Source: Roseomonas sp. AR75 (lineage in GTDB: Bacteria; Pseudomonadota; Alphaproteobacteria; Acetobacterales; Acetobacteraceae). Taken from it: a stretch of DNA of 64,000 nt. The DNA lies in contig NZ_STGB01000004.1 in NCBI RefSeq assembly GCF_005222815.1, positions 496,001-560,000 on the forward strand. Reading direction: 5' to 3'. The position numbers were made by a program, and so were the translations under genes. Below the pieces are notes generated by a model. That model made no database searches. It was not told the origin of the DNA and saw only the letters and a program-made list of their open reading frames with translations. Within the stretch, counting starts at the first letter, position 1. Every line of letters starts with the position of its first letter. Below, in pieces: positions 8,513 to 17,761 of the stretch.

Positions 8513-8627
8513 CGGGCCGGAGATCACACGCCGGTCGCGATTGCGCGAGCGCTGCCGGTCCACCCTGGCCATGGAAGGCAGCCCGCGTAGGCTCATCCCC
8601 CTCACGCGCACACGAAAGCAGGACGCC

Positions 8628-9101
8628 ATGCCCAAGAACACGATCTGCGTCTGGTACGACAAGGACGCCGAGGAAGCGGCGCGCTTCTACGCCAGCGTCT
8701 TCCCGGACAGCAGCGTGGACGGCGTGCATCGCGCGCCCAGCGACTATCCCGCCGGCAAGGAAGGCGACGTGATCCTGGTGGACTTCACGGTCGCCGGCGT
8801 GCGCTGCGTCGGCCTCAATGGCGGGCCGGCCTTCAAGCACACGGAGGCCTTCTCCTTCATGATCACCACGGAGGACCAGGCGGAGACCGATCGCTACTGG
8901 GATGCCATCGTCGGCAATGGCGGGCAGGAGAGCGAATGCGGCTGGTGCAAGGACCGCTGGGGCATCTCCTGGCAGATCACGCCGCGCGTGCTGCTGGAGG
9001 CGATGGCCGCCGGCGGCGCCGAGGCGAAGCGCGCCTTCGAGGCGATGATGACCATGCGCAGGATCGACGTCGCCGCGATCGAGAAGGCGCGCCGCGGCTA
9101 A
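8628..9101 (+). CDS. PhnB-like VOC superfamily protein
   Basis: 157 residues starting MPKNTICVWYDKDAEEAARFYASVFPDSS, the typical opening of the 3-demethylubiquinone-methyltransferase-like (PhnB) VOC group. It ends after KDRWGISWQITPRVL and a C-terminal helix (AFEAMMTMRRIDVAAIEKA). A weak AGGA lies before the ATG. The family is small and cytoplasmic, with mostly unknown substrates. The stop overlaps the stop of the convergent SirB1-like gene by 3-4 bp. Confidence 0.85.
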   Translation: MPKNTICVWYDKDAEEAARFYASVFPDSSVDGVHRAPSDYPAGKEGDVILVDFTVAGVRCVGLNGGPAFKHTEAFSFMITTEDQAETDRYWDAIVGNGGQESECGWCKDRWGISWQITPRVLLEAMAAGGAEAKRAFEAMMTMRRIDVAAIEKARRG

Positions 9102-9943
9102 TTCAGCCGGTGGCGCAACTCCTCCAGCAGGCCGCGCACGCGGCCGGCCTGGGGGCCGTCCGGCACGAGTTCGAGGAAGCGCTCCAGGCTTGCGATCGCC
9201 GCGGTGACATGCCCCAGGCGCTGATGCATCAGCCCGGCCTCCCGCCACAGCGGCGCGGCATCGGGCGCGATGCGCAGCATGTCCTCGGTGCAGGCGACGG
9301 CGCCCGAAAGGTCTCCGTCGCGCAGGCGGCGCACCTTGATGTTGTTCTGAAGCCGCAGCAGCACGCCGCGCTTGCTCATCGGCGCCAGGGTGTCGCGACC
9401 GAGTTCCGCCGTCTCCCCGGCGAAGCGCTTGAGCAGCGCGCGCAGGTCGCGCGCATCCAGCGGCGCGCCGCCGCCGAACACATCCACCACCACCTGCCCG
9501 CGTCCCGACAGCGCGACGAGGAAATGGCCGGGGAAATCCACGCCGTGCGCCTCCCACCCCGCGGCATCGGCGGCGTGCAGCCAGAGGATGCCGAGCGCCA
9601 CGGGCAGCCCGCGGCGGCGCTCGATCACCTTCAGCAGGTTGGCGTTGGACAGGTCGTCATAGGTGTCGGCGTCGCCGGCATAACCGAACCGGCCGTGCAG
9701 CAGCTCGGCCAGTGCGGCGCGCCGACGCGCGACGTCGCCGGCATCGGCCTCGCGGTCGGCGGCGGCTGCCTCCACCGCGGCGCGCGCGATGTCGGACAGG
9801 TGCTGCTGCGCCGCGCGCCAGTCGGCCGCGGGTTGATCCACGCGGGCGAACTGCAGCGCGACCATGGCGATGTCGAGCTCCGCATCCGGCAGGTGTCCGG
9901 CGGCTTCCAGCGCGGCGCGGGCTTCGACCAGGGGCGTGGTCAT
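9098..9943 (-). CDS. SirB1 family transglutaminase-like/TPR protein
   Basis: 281 residues. The central region (SNANLLKVIERRRGLPVALGILWLHAA, GVDFPGHFLVAL) is the SirB1 transglutaminase-like fold. The usual catalytic Cys position is not obvious, as in most SirB1 proteins. A TPR-like C-terminus (LRLQNNIKVRRLR, DMLRIAPDAAPLWREAGLM) follows. The start MTTPLVEARAAL is chosen over an upstream ATG at 10021 because the shorter form begins the conserved region. Role unknown; a regulatory or scaffold function is inferred from the fold. Confidence 0.8.
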   Translation of the reverse strand: MTTPLVEARAALEAAGHLPDAELDIAMVALQFARVDQPAADWRAAQQHLSDIARAAVEAAAADREADAGDVARRRAALAELLHGRFGYAGDADTYDDLSNANLLKVIERRRGLPVALGILWLHAADAAGWEAHGVDFPGHFLVALSGRGQVVVDVFGGGAPLDARDLRALLKRFAGETAELGRDTLAPMSKRGVLLRLQNNIKVRRLRDGDLSGAVACTEDMLRIAPDAAPLWREAGLMHQRLGHVTAAIASLERFLELVPDGPQAGRVRGLLEELRHRLN

Positions 9944-10046
9944 GGCCTTTGCCTCGCCCGCGCCGCGCGGCGGGTCAAGCCTTGCGGAGGTGGCTGCCGG
10001 CGATTCATGCTGGGGCATCACCGGGGCAGCTCAGGCCGGCACGACG

Positions 10047-10412
10047 ATGGCAACGATCCGCTACCTGGTGCGTGACGTCGCAACCGCGATCGCCTTCTAT
10101 CGCGACCGGCTGGGATTCCATGAGGATCAGCGCTTCGGTCCCGCCATGGCGATCATGCGGCGCGGCGACCTGGCGCTGTGGCTCGCCGGCCCGGCTTCGT
10201 CCGCCGCACGGCCCATGCCCGACGGCGGGCAACCTGCGCCCGGCGGCTGGAACAGGTTCGTGATCGAGGTGGACGATATCGACGCCATCGTGGCGGCGCT
10301 GCGCGACGCGGGCTGCCGCTTCCGCAGCAGTGTCGTCAGCGGACCCGGCGGCAGGCAGGTGCTGGTCGAGGATCCTTCCGGGAATCCGGTGGAGATCTTC
10401 GCGCCGCGCTGA
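10047..10412 (+). CDS. Glyoxalase/bleomycin-resistance VOC protein
   Basis: 121 residues from the ATG at 10047 (MATIRYLVRDVATAIAFYRDRLGF). The two beta-alpha-beta-beta-beta repeats of a VOC fold are visible, ending in the typical LVEDPSGNPVEIFAP. Metal-ligand positions are not fully conserved, so the activity (dioxygenase, glyoxalase or binding protein) cannot be assigned. It stands alone, convergent on the HIT gene 6 bp away. Confidence 0.82.
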   Translation: MATIRYLVRDVATAIAFYRDRLGFHEDQRFGPAMAIMRRGDLALWLAGPASSAARPMPDGGQPAPGGWNRFVIEVDDIDAIVAALRDAGCRFRSSVVSGPGGRQVLVEDPSGNPVEIFAPR

Positions 10413-10418
10413 GCCGGC

Positions 10419-10805
10419 TCAGCCTTCGCCGCGCGGCACCATGCGGCCCACGCGCCGCCCGCCGAAGATGTGCACGTGGAAATGCGGCACTTCCTGCCCG
10501 CCATCCTCGCCCATGTTCGACAGGATGCGGTAGCCGCCCGCTTCCAGCCCCAGCTCGCGCGCGACCTGGCCGACCAGGCGCCAGAAGCCGGCGATCTCGG
10601 CCTCGCTCGCCGTGGCGCTGAAATCCGCCACCGAGACATAGGCGCCCTTCGGGATCACCAGCACATGCACGGGCGTCTGCGGGTTGATGTCGTGGAAGGC
10701 GAGCGCGTGGTCGTTCTCGCCCGCCTTCCGGCAGGGGATCTCGCCACGCAGGATCTTCGCGAAGACGTTGTTGCCGTCGTAGGGCGGAAGGCCTGTCACG
10801 CGCAT
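10419..10805 (-). CDS. HIT family nucleotide hydrolase (HinT-like)
   Basis: 128 residues. It starts MRVTGLPPYDGNNVFAKILRG and carries the HIT triad HFHVHIF with H108, H110 and H112 (H110 is the likely nucleophile). HinT proteins hydrolyse purine nucleoside phosphoramidates and acyl-AMPs. The gene follows hisE in the same direction with a 73-bp gap, so it probably shares the hisF-hisE transcript, a common alphaproteobacterial arrangement. Confidence 0.92.
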   Translation of the reverse strand: MRVTGLPPYDGNNVFAKILRGEIPCRKAGENDHALAFHDINPQTPVHVLVIPKGAYVSVADFSATASEAEIAGFWRLVGQVARELGLEAGGYRILSNMGEDGGQEVPHFHVHIFGGRRVGRMVPRGEG

Positions 10806-10878
10806 CGTCGGGCTCCCGGGAGGTGTGCTCGCGACGGTTTCTGGCGGCGCCGCGCGGACAGCGCAAGCGCCCGCCTGT

Positions 10879-11412
10879 TCAGGGCAGCTTGGTGGTCTGC
10901 GCCGCGCGCACCAGCGCCTTCGGCCGTGCCGCCTTCTCCGCGATGCCCGAGATGCCCTGACGCCGCGCGAGTTCGGTCCAGACCTCCTGCGGCCGGATGC
11001 CGGCATCAACCCAGACCACGACCAGGTGATAGAGCAGGTCGGCGCTCTCCAGGATCGTCGCGGTGCGGTGGCCCTGCGTCGCCTCGATGACGCATTCGAC
11101 GGCTTCCTCGCCAAGCTTCTGCGCCACCTTCGCCGTGCCGCGCGCCAGCAGGCGGGCGGAGTGGGAATGCGCGACGTCGCCGGATGCGCGGCGCGCCTCG
11201 ACCGTGCGCCACAGCGCATCGAGGATGCCGGCCTCGGCACCCGAGACGGAGAAGGGCTGCAGCGCGGAGGCAGCGGGGTCGACCGGCCGCGGCGCCGGCA
11301 CGGCCGGCGCGGGGATGCCGGCGGGCAGCGGCAAGGCTGCCTCGCGCTTCAACAGCTTCTTCTTGGCCTTCGGCGCGGGCTTCTTCGCCGGCTTCTTGGT
11401 CGCCTTCGCCAT
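10879..11412 (-). CDS. hisE: Phosphoribosyl-ATP pyrophosphohydrolase with basic N-terminal extension
   Basis: 177 residues. HisE hydrolyses PR-ATP to PR-AMP in histidine synthesis. The core (about 62-160) shows the family motifs [13 protein letters not shown] and [11 protein letters not shown]. The first 60 residues are an Ala/Lys/Pro-rich, probably disordered extension ([19 protein letters not shown]) not found in standard HisE of about 105 residues. Start and upstream hisF stop share base 11412. No hisI, hisA or hisH is in the window upstream of hisF. Confidence 0.92.
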   Translation of the reverse strand: MAKATKKPAKKPAPKAKKKLLKREAALPLPAGIPAPAVPAPRPVDPAASALQPFSVSGAEAGILDALWRTVEARRASGDVAHSHSARLLARGTAKVAQKLGEEAVECVIEATQGHRTATILESADLLYHLVVVWVDAGIRPQEVWTELARRQGISGIAEKAARPKALVRAAQTTKLP

Positions 11413-12179
11413 CAGGGCGCCTCCGAGACGGGGCGGATCGGCAGGCCGGCGGTGTCGAGCGCCGCCTTCGCCTCCGCGATCCGCATCTCGCCATAGTGGA
11501 ACACGCTGGCCGCGAGCAGACCCGTGGCACCAGCCTGCGCACCCTCGACGAAGTGTGCGGCCTTGCCCACACCGCCCGAGGCGACCAGCGGCAGCCGCAC
11601 CGCAGCACGCACCGCGCGCAGCAGGCCGAGATCGAAGCCCTGCTTTGTGCCGTCGCGATCCATGGAGGTGAGCAGGATCTCGCCGGCGCCGCAGCGTTCA
11701 ACCTCGCGCGCCCAGGCGATAGCGTCGATGCCGGTGCCGCGGCGGCCGCCATGCGTGAAGACCTCCCAGCCCTCACCTGAGCGCCGCGCATCGATCGCGA
11801 CGACGATGGCCTGGCTGCCGAATGCCTCCGCCCCGCGCGTGACGAGCGCGGGATCGGCGACGGCGGCCGAGTTGACGGAAACCTTGTCGGCACCGGCCAG
11901 CAGCAGGCGGCGCATGTCCTCCACGCTGCGGATGCCGCCGCCGACCGTCAGCGGGATGAACACCTCCGCGGCGGTGCGGCTGACCACGTCGTACATCGTG
12001 TCGCGGTTCTCATGCGTCGCGCCGATGTCGAGGAAGGTCACCTCGTCTGCACCCTCGCGGTCGTAGGTGCGGGCCTGCTCCACCGGATCGCCCGCGTCGC
12101 GCAACGAAACGAAATTCACGCCCTTCACGACGCGGCCGTCCTTGACGTCGAGGCAGGGGATGACGCGCAGGGCCAGCAC
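11412..12179 (-). CDS. hisF: Imidazole glycerol phosphate synthase cyclase subunit
   Basis: 255 residues, a complete (beta-alpha)8 barrel. HisF takes ammonia made by HisH and converts PRFAR to IGP and AICAR. Catalytic D11 ([14 protein letters not shown]) and D130 (VVAIDARR) are present, as are the phosphate-binding loops VGGGIRS and SGGVGK. hisE follows immediately. The gap upstream to the DUF4142 gene contains a GC hairpin at 12250. Confidence 0.96.
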   Translation of the reverse strand: MLALRVIPCLDVKDGRVVKGVNFVSLRDAGDPVEQARTYDREGADEVTFLDIGATHENRDTMYDVVSRTAAEVFIPLTVGGGIRSVEDMRRLLLAGADKVSVNSAAVADPALVTRGAEAFGSQAIVVAIDARRSGEGWEVFTHGGRRGTGIDAIAWAREVERCGAGEILLTSMDRDGTKQGFDLGLLRAVRAAVRLPLVASGGVGKAAHFVEGAQAGATGLLAASVFHYGEMRIAEAKAALDTAGLPIRPVSEAP

Positions 12180-12249
12180 CGGCGTGCTCCGGGGCGGATG
12201 CCTGTCCAGGCTGGACGGGTCCGGGTTGCGGGATTCGCGCGCGGGCGCG

Positions 12250-12270
12250 AGGGGCGCGATGTGCGCCCCT
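12250..12270. other. GC-rich hairpin upstream of hisF
   Basis: AGGGGCGC (12250-12257) and GCGCCCCT (12263-12270) are a perfect 8-bp inverted repeat with loop GATGT. No U-rich tract follows on either strand. It lies between the 3' end of the DUF4142 gene and hisF, so it may act as a weak terminator or leader structure. Confidence 0.4.
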
Positions 12271-12304
12271 CACGCCCTGCGGTCAAGCGCCGCGCCGGGC
12301 AAGG

Positions 12305-12850
12305 CTACTCGGTCCGGGGAAGCTGCAGCGCGCGGATCGCCTGCAGATGCTGCTGCAGCATCGGCAGGTGGCGCTGCGCATAGGCCTTCAGCGCCGGCAC
12401 CTCGCCGTTCTGCGCGTAGGTCTGGTAGGCGGCCACCGCCTCCTCATGCGCCTCGACCTGCTGCTGCACGTAGAAGCGGTTCAGCATGTCCACATCGGTC
12501 TGGTCGCGCAGGGTGATGAGCTTGGTGGTATCCTGCCCATCCAGCGCGGACGGCACGCGCGTGGTGGCTTCCGGCAGGGCAGCAAGTTCGCGCGCGAGCA
12601 TCGTGTGATCCTCGACCATGCGCTGGGCGAATTCGCGGATCTGCGGGTGCTGGCTGCGGGCCAGCAGCACCTTGCTCGACTCGATCTCGAAATTGTTCCC
12701 GGTGGCTGCGATCTGCACGAAGACATCGGCGCCGGCCCCGGTGCCGGCCAGCCGATCGATCAGGGTCTGCACGAGGCTCTGGGCACTGGCAGAGCCGGCC
12801 GCCACGGTGGTGCCGCCGAGGATGAAGGTCATCAGGGCGCGTCGCTGCAT
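12305..12850 (-). CDS. Exported DUF4142 protein
   Basis: 181 residues. It has a signal peptide (MQRRALMTFILGGTTVAAGSASA, cleavage near residue 23) followed by an all-helical ferritin-like DUF4142 domain: FVQIAATGNNFEIESSKVLL, REFAQRMVEDH and KAYAQRHLPMLQQHL. Proteins of this family are periplasmic or outer-membrane and often linked to stress or exopolysaccharide, but no activity is established. Single gene, same strand as hisF. Confidence 0.85.
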   Translation of the reverse strand: MQRRALMTFILGGTTVAAGSASAQSLVQTLIDRLAGTGAGADVFVQIAATGNNFEIESSKVLLARSQHPQIREFAQRMVEDHTMLARELAALPEATTRVPSALDGQDTTKLITLRDQTDVDMLNRFYVQQQVEAHEEAVAAYQTYAQNGEVPALKAYAQRHLPMLQQHLQAIRALQLPRTE

Positions 12851-12913
12851 CGTCTTTCTCCGGTCGATAGGGTCCGACCGGAAACGATCCCGGGCCGCCG
12901 ATGGTTTCGTCGG

Positions 12914-13207
12914 CTAGCCTCGCCGCCAAAGCCGGCCCAGCCGGTTGCGAAACCCGGCGCCGGCGGCCTGCCAACGCATGATGAGGCGCGCTTCCATCGA
13001 TTCCACCTGGTTCACCGCGCCGGGCCAGCGGCCGGAGATCCAGCCCATCCCGCGATGCGCCCACAGATACTGGTGGCGCAGCACGAACAGCCCGAGGGCG
13101 AGGAACAGGAAGCCCTGCAGGAAGGGCAGGACGAGCCCGAGCGTGCCGAGCCCGAGCAGGCTGATTCCCGCGGCCTTTCGCCGCACCGAAGGACGGAACT
13201 CCATCAT
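12914..13207 (-). CDS. Small membrane protein (DUF454/PGPGW-like)
   Basis: 97 residues from MMEFRPSVRRKAAG. A basic N-terminus is followed by a long hydrophobic stretch (LLGLGTLGLVLPFLQGFLFLALGLFVL) that would make two short membrane helices, then an amphipathic basic tail. The layout resembles DUF454 or PGPGW small inner-membrane proteins, though the PGPGW motif itself is absent. The start is uncertain because there is no strong ribosome binding site. It follows lpdA by 44 bp on the same strand. Confidence 0.6.
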   Translation of the reverse strand: MMEFRPSVRRKAAGISLLGLGTLGLVLPFLQGFLFLALGLFVLRHQYLWAHRGMGWISGRWPGAVNQVESMEARLIMRWQAAGAGFRNRLGRLWRRG

Positions 13208-13251
13208 GGCCGCGCAGATGGTCTTGCCGCGCGGCCGATGCAACGGGAGCG

Positions 13252-14643
13252 CTACATGTGCAGCGCGCGGCCATCCACGGCGAGGGCGGCTTCCTTCACC
13301 GCCTCGTTCAACGAGGGGTGCGCATGGCATGTGCGCGCAATGTCCTCGGCGCTGGCCCCGAATTCCATGGCAATGGCGATTTCCGCAATGAGCGTGCCGG
13401 CATCGGGCCCCAGGATATGCGCGCCCAGCACGCGGTCTGTCTGCTTGTCGGCCAGGATCTTCACGAAGCCGTCCGTGTCGCCCATCGCGCGCGCCCGGCC
13501 ATTCGCGGTGAAGGGGAACTTGCCGACCTTGTAGGCGACGCCGGCGGCCTTCAGCTCCTCCTCGGTCTTGCCGATGCTCGCGACCTCCGGCCACGTGTAC
13601 ACCACGCCCGGAATCGCATCGTAGTTGATGTGCGGCTTCTGGCCGGCGAGATGCTCGGCCAGCGCCACGCCTTCCTCCTCGGCCTTGTGGGCCAGCATCG
13701 CGCCGGCGATCACGTCTCCGATCGCCCAGATGCCGGGGACGTTGGTGGCGAAGTGGCCATCCGTCTTCACGCGGCCGCGCTCATCCAGTGCGACGCCGGC
13801 CTCGGCCAGGCCGAGATTGCCGGTGTAGGCGCGGCGGCCGATGGCCAGCAGGACGACGTCCGCCTTGATCTCCTCGGCCTTGCCGCCGGCCACCGGCTCG
13901 ACCGTCAGCGTGACGCCGGAGGCATCCGTCTTCGCGCCGGTCACCTTGCTCTTCAGCCGGAACTTGATGCCCTGCTTGCCAAGGATGCGTTCGAACTGCT
14001 TGCCGATCTCGGCATCCATGCCCGGCACCAGGCGGTCCAGGAACTCCACCACCGTCACCTCGGCGCCGAGCCGCCGCCACACGCTGCCGAGCTCCAGCCC
14101 GATCACCCCGCCGCCGATCACCACCAGGTGGCCCGGGACCTTGTCCAGCTCCAGCGCGCCGGTGGAGGTGACGACCCGCTTCTCGTCCACCTCCACCCCC
14201 GGCAGCGGCGTGGATTCGGAGCCGGTGGCGATGACGATGTTCTTGGTGTCGTAGGTGGTGCCGGCGACCTCGACCTTGCCGGGCGAGACGATGCGGCCCT
14301 CGCCCTTCAGCCAGGTGACCTTGTTCTTCTTGAACAGGAACTCGATGCCCTTGACGTTGGCCGTGACCACCTCGCCCTTGCGCTCCATCATGCGCTGCAG
14401 GTTCAGCGCGACGGAGCCGACCTCCACGCCGTGGTCGGCCAGCTTGTGCTTCGCCTCCTCGAAATGCTCCGAGGAGTGCAGCAGCGCCTTGGACGGGATG
14501 CAGCCGACATTGAGGCAGGTGCCGCCCAGCGTCCCCCGCTTCTCGACGCAGGCGACCTTCATGCCGAGCTGCGCCGCCCGGATGGCGCAGACATAGCCGC
14601 CGGGGCCGGCGCCGATGACGATGACGTCGAAGCTTTCGGGCAT
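13252..14643 (-). CDS. lpdA: Dihydrolipoyl dehydrogenase (E3)
   Basis: 463 residues. E3 reoxidises dihydrolipoamide of 2-oxoacid dehydrogenase complexes using FAD and NAD+. Visible are the FAD-binding GAGPGG (11-16), the redox disulfide C43/C48 in [13 protein letters not shown], the NAD-binding [10 protein letters not shown], and the C-terminal catalytic HAHPSLNE of the partner subunit. The start [13 protein letters not shown] is preferred over 52 extra upstream residues that lack homology. The sucAB operon encoding E1 and E2 lies 3.1 kb away on the same strand but in its own transcript. Confidence 0.95.
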   Translation of the reverse strand: MPESFDVIVIGAGPGGYVCAIRAAQLGMKVACVEKRGTLGGTCLNVGCIPSKALLHSSEHFEEAKHKLADHGVEVGSVALNLQRMMERKGEVVTANVKGIEFLFKKNKVTWLKGEGRIVSPGKVEVAGTTYDTKNIVIATGSESTPLPGVEVDEKRVVTSTGALELDKVPGHLVVIGGGVIGLELGSVWRRLGAEVTVVEFLDRLVPGMDAEIGKQFERILGKQGIKFRLKSKVTGAKTDASGVTLTVEPVAGGKAEEIKADVVLLAIGRRAYTGNLGLAEAGVALDERGRVKTDGHFATNVPGIWAIGDVIAGAMLAHKAEEEGVALAEHLAGQKPHINYDAIPGVVYTWPEVASIGKTEEELKAAGVAYKVGKFPFTANGRARAMGDTDGFVKILADKQTDRVLGAHILGPDAGTLIAEIAIAMEFGASAEDIARTCHAHPSLNEAVKEAALAVDGRALHM

Positions 14644-14761
14644 GGAGAGCGATCCTGTCCTTGTCGCGGCGGACCATACGCACCGGCGCGCGGCGCACAA
14701 GCCGCGCCGGCCCGCCACTTCCGCAACCCCGATCAACCCGGTCTGCGGCATAAGGGCGACC

Positions 14762-15643
14762 ATGCCGCATGACCCGCCCGGCCCGGCCAAGGCCGTCACC
14801 AGGCTCGACTACGGGCGCCGCATCGCCCGCGCCATGGCGCTGATCGCCGCCGACCCCGCGCGCGGTGCGACGCTGGAGGATCTGGCCGAGGCCGCCGCCT
14901 TCAGCCCCTTCCACTTCCACCGCATCTACCGCGAACTCACCGGCGAGACCCCCGCCGAGACCATGGCGCGGGAGCGCCTGTCCCGCGCCGCGGGGATGCT
15001 GGTGCGGGAGGCGTTGCCGGTCGCGCTGGTGGCCAAGCGCTGCGGCTATGGCAGCGCGGCCGCCTTCACCCGCGCCTTCCGCGCCGCCTACGGCATCCCG
15101 CCCGCCGCCTATCGCGACGGCGGCGGAATCGGCACGCCGCGTCCGCCCGCCCCGCACCGAGAGGAGACCGCCATGCACGAGGTCACGATCCGCCAGGAAC
15201 CCGCCCTGCGCCTGGCCGCACTGGCGCATCGCGGCGCCTACACCGCCATCGGCGGCAGCTTCGACCGGCTGATGGCCTGGGCCGCGGCGCGACGGCTGAT
15301 CGGGCCGGAGACGCGCTTCCTCGGCCTCTATCACGACGACCCGACCACGGTGGCGGAGAAGGATCTGCGCTCCGACGCCTGCATGACCGTGCCGGCGGCG
15401 GTGGAGGAGGCGGAGGGCGTGCGCATCCTGGACCTGCCGCCGACACGCTGCGCCGTGCTGGTCTTCAAGGGCCCCTATGCCGAGCTGGAGGGCGCCTATT
15501 CCTGGATCTACCGCGACTGGCTGCCCGGCAGCGGCGAGGAGCCGGCCGACCAGCCGGTGCGGGAGGACTACCTGAACGACTGCCGCACCCTGCCGCCAGC
15601 CGAATGGCTGACGGCGATCATGGTGCCGCTCAAAGACCGTTGA
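14762..15643 (+). CDS. AraC-GyrI fusion regulator
   Basis: 293 residues. The N-terminal AraC double helix-turn-helix (about 12-118, [25 protein letters not shown] and [22 protein letters not shown]) is followed by a linker and a GyrI-like small-molecule-binding domain (about 138-293, including [21 protein letters not shown]). Rob/BmrR-like proteins of this type sense hydrophobic drugs and control efflux genes. It diverges from lpdA and converges on the hydrolase gene 3 bp away. Confidence 0.88.
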   Translation: MPHDPPGPAKAVTRLDYGRRIARAMALIAADPARGATLEDLAEAAAFSPFHFHRIYRELTGETPAETMARERLSRAAGMLVREALPVALVAKRCGYGSAAAFTRAFRAAYGIPPAAYRDGGGIGTPRPPAPHREETAMHEVTIRQEPALRLAALAHRGAYTAIGGSFDRLMAWAAARRLIGPETRFLGLYHDDPTTVAEKDLRSDACMTVPAAVEEAEGVRILDLPPTRCAVLVFKGPYAELEGAYSWIYRDWLPGSGEEPADQPVREDYLNDCRTLPPAEWLTAIMVPLKDR

Positions 15644-15646
15644 GGC

Positions 15647-16711
15647 TCAGGGCAGGGTCTGCAGGAAGCGCGCGAGGTCGTCGCGCCAGAAGCGCGCATT
15701 GCCGGTGGTGCCGTGGCCCAGCGTCTCCGCGCTGGCGGGGATCAGCAGCAGGCGGGCATTGGGGATGCGCGCCAGGGCGCGTTCGGTGACGCCCGTCTCC
15801 GGCGGATTGCGCTCGTCGTCGGCGGAGTTGATCAGCAGCAGGCGGGCCTTGATGCGGTCCAGCTTCGGCTCCGGGTCGTAGTCGCGGCTGGCGTCCCATT
15901 GCCAGATGAAGTCGTTGGCGTCCGCCGGCGGGTTGGCGGCCAGGCGCTGCTCGACGATGCGGTCGGCGGCTTCGCGGGTGGGTGCCTGGCTCTGCAGGCG
16001 CATGTTGCCGCCATTGGTCCCGGTGGCGAAGAACACGTTGGCCAGGCGCAGATTGGGTGGCTGGCTGGTGTAGTTGCCCTCGTTGTAGGCGGGGTCGCGG
16101 CGCACCGTTTCGATCATCAGGCGGCGCATCATCCAGTTTCGGCTGGCCATGGCGGTGGGCTGCGCGGCCATCGGCACGGCGGCGTCCATCATGTCCGGGA
16201 AGTTTATGGCCCAGGTGAAGGCCATCATCCCGCCCATGGAATTGCCGAGCACCAGGCGCAGCCTGCGGATGCCGAGGCCCTGCGTGACCAGCAGATGCTG
16301 TGCGGCGACGACGTCGTCGTAATTGTAGCGCGGGAAGGAAGCGCGCATCCCGTCGGACGGCTTGGAGGAATTCGCGACGCCGATCGAATCCGGGATGATG
16401 ATGAAGTAGCGCGTCGCATCCAGCGGCTGCCCGGCGCCGAAGAGCTGCCCGCCGAAGGCCGGGGAGAGCATGCCGCGCGCGCTGCCATAGGTGCCGTGCA
16501 GGATCAGCACCGCCGGGTTCGTGGGCTCACCGAGCGTGATGTAGCCTTGGCGGACATCCATCGTCTGGCCGGTGTGGAAGCGGAAGTTCGGCGCGGTCCA
16601 GGTGCCTTCCCGCTGGTTCGGGTAGCTCGGCGCGGGCTGCTGCGCCTCTGCGGGCAGGACAGCGGCAAGGGCGAGCGGCAACAGCAACGCCGCGCGGCGG
16701 AGCAGGCGCAT
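15647..16711 (-). CDS. Exported alpha/beta hydrolase (homoserine acetyltransferase-like)
   Basis: 354 residues. A signal peptide (MRLLRRAALLLPLALAAVLPAEA) is followed by an alpha/beta hydrolase domain. The nucleophile elbow is GNSMGGMMA, an oxyanion-type LHGTYGSARG precedes it, the acid is in INSADDERNPP, and the His is in ETLGHGTT. The arrangement resembles MetX-like acyltransferase/hydrolases, but secretion argues against a role in methionine synthesis. Substrate unknown. A second hydrolase gene lies directly upstream on the same strand. Confidence 0.82.
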   Translation of the reverse strand: MRLLRRAALLLPLALAAVLPAEAQQPAPSYPNQREGTWTAPNFRFHTGQTMDVRQGYITLGEPTNPAVLILHGTYGSARGMLSPAFGGQLFGAGQPLDATRYFIIIPDSIGVANSSKPSDGMRASFPRYNYDDVVAAQHLLVTQGLGIRRLRLVLGNSMGGMMAFTWAINFPDMMDAAVPMAAQPTAMASRNWMMRRLMIETVRRDPAYNEGNYTSQPPNLRLANVFFATGTNGGNMRLQSQAPTREAADRIVEQRLAANPPADANDFIWQWDASRDYDPEPKLDRIKARLLLINSADDERNPPETGVTERALARIPNARLLLIPASAETLGHGTTGNARFWRDDLARFLQTLP

Positions 16712-16795
16712 GGACAGGTTCCTCCGTTGGTCGTTGGAGAGGAGCCTAGCCGAAGCGCATTCCGCCGCGCCATGCCGTTCGTCGCTCAAGTCGCA

Positions 16796-17611
16796 TCACG
16801 CTGCGCCGGCGAAGGCGCGGAGATCGGCGTTCAGCCGGTCGCGATGCGTGATGAACAGGCCGTGCGGGGCATCCTCGTACAGCGCCAGGCGACCCCGCGG
16901 CAGCAACGCCAGGCTCGGCTCGGCGGTCAGCGCCGGCGGGCAGGTGGCGTCCAGCGCGCCGTGCACCAGAAGCACCGGGACCCGGATGCCGCGCAGTTCC
17001 GCGCGCATGTCGGCTTCTGTCAGCGTGCGGTGGCAGGCGTGCAGCGCCTGCAGCGAACTGCGCAGCGCCATGTCGCGCACCCAGTTGCGCAGCCCCTGCG
17101 GCGTGTCCGGTGTGACAAAGGGCTCCATATTGGTGTCCACCCAGCCCGGGAAGTCGCGCATGAGCCAGTCCTGCCGGAAGCTGTCGAACACGGCGGCGGG
17201 GACGCCCGAGGGGTTGTCGTCCCGCTGCATCAGGCAGGGCGTGGTGGTTCCGATCAGCACGGCGCGGGTGACGCGCGCATCGCCGTGCCGCGTGAGGTAG
17301 CGCACCACCTCGCCACAGCCCATGGAGAAGCCGACCAGCACCGCGTCGCGCAGATCCAGCGTGTCCATCACCGCGGCCAGGTCGTCGGCCAGGCTGTCGT
17401 AGTCGTAGCCGCGGCCGGGATCCTGCGACTGGCCATGGCCGCGCCGGTCATAGGCGACGCAGCGCAGCCCCGCCTGCGACAGCGCCAGCATCTGGTAGGC
17501 CCAGCTATCCGAGGGCAGCGACCAGGAGGCGACGAAGACGACGGGACGGCCGCTGCCCCAGTCGCGGTGGAACAGGGCAACGCCGTCGCCTGTGCGGATG
17601 TTGGGGTGCAT
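16796..17611 (-). CDS. Alpha/beta hydrolase, cofactor-free haloperoxidase/esterase family
   Basis: 271 residues, cytoplasmic. Motifs: oxyanion strand VVFVASWSLPSDSW, AYDRRGHGQS, nucleophile elbow GFSMGCGEV, acid in VHGALDATCPP and His in EDAPHGLF. This matches the non-haem chloroperoxidase/arylesterase group, whose natural reactions are usually ester or lactone hydrolysis. It ends 84 bp before the exported hydrolase gene. The two may be co-transcribed. Confidence 0.87.
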   Translation of the reverse strand: MHPNIRTGDGVALFHRDWGSGRPVVFVASWSLPSDSWAYQMLALSQAGLRCVAYDRRGHGQSQDPGRGYDYDSLADDLAAVMDTLDLRDAVLVGFSMGCGEVVRYLTRHGDARVTRAVLIGTTTPCLMQRDDNPSGVPAAVFDSFRQDWLMRDFPGWVDTNMEPFVTPDTPQGLRNWVRDMALRSSLQALHACHRTLTEADMRAELRGIRVPVLLVHGALDATCPPALTAEPSLALLPRGRLALYEDAPHGLFITHRDRLNADLRAFAGAA

Positions 17612-17705
17612 GGCCGGGCTCCTCTCGCGTGATGGCGGGAGGATCGGCGCGCAGCGGCCGCGGGACGATGACCTCGGAGGTAATCGCCCCGCCGCAGGGC
17701 GCGCA

Positions 17706-17736
17706 TGAAAAAGGGCGGGCCCCGAAGGACCCGCCC
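17706..17736 (-). terminator. Rho-independent terminator after sucB
   Basis: Read on the minus strand, a 10-bp stem (GGGCGGGTCC / GGGCCCGCCC, one mismatch) with a TTCG tetraloop is followed by TTTTT. It begins 25 bp past the sucB stop and closes the mdh-suc transcript. Confidence 0.85.
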
Positions 17737-17761
17737 CGCCAGGCGCGCGCTGCGGCGCGGA

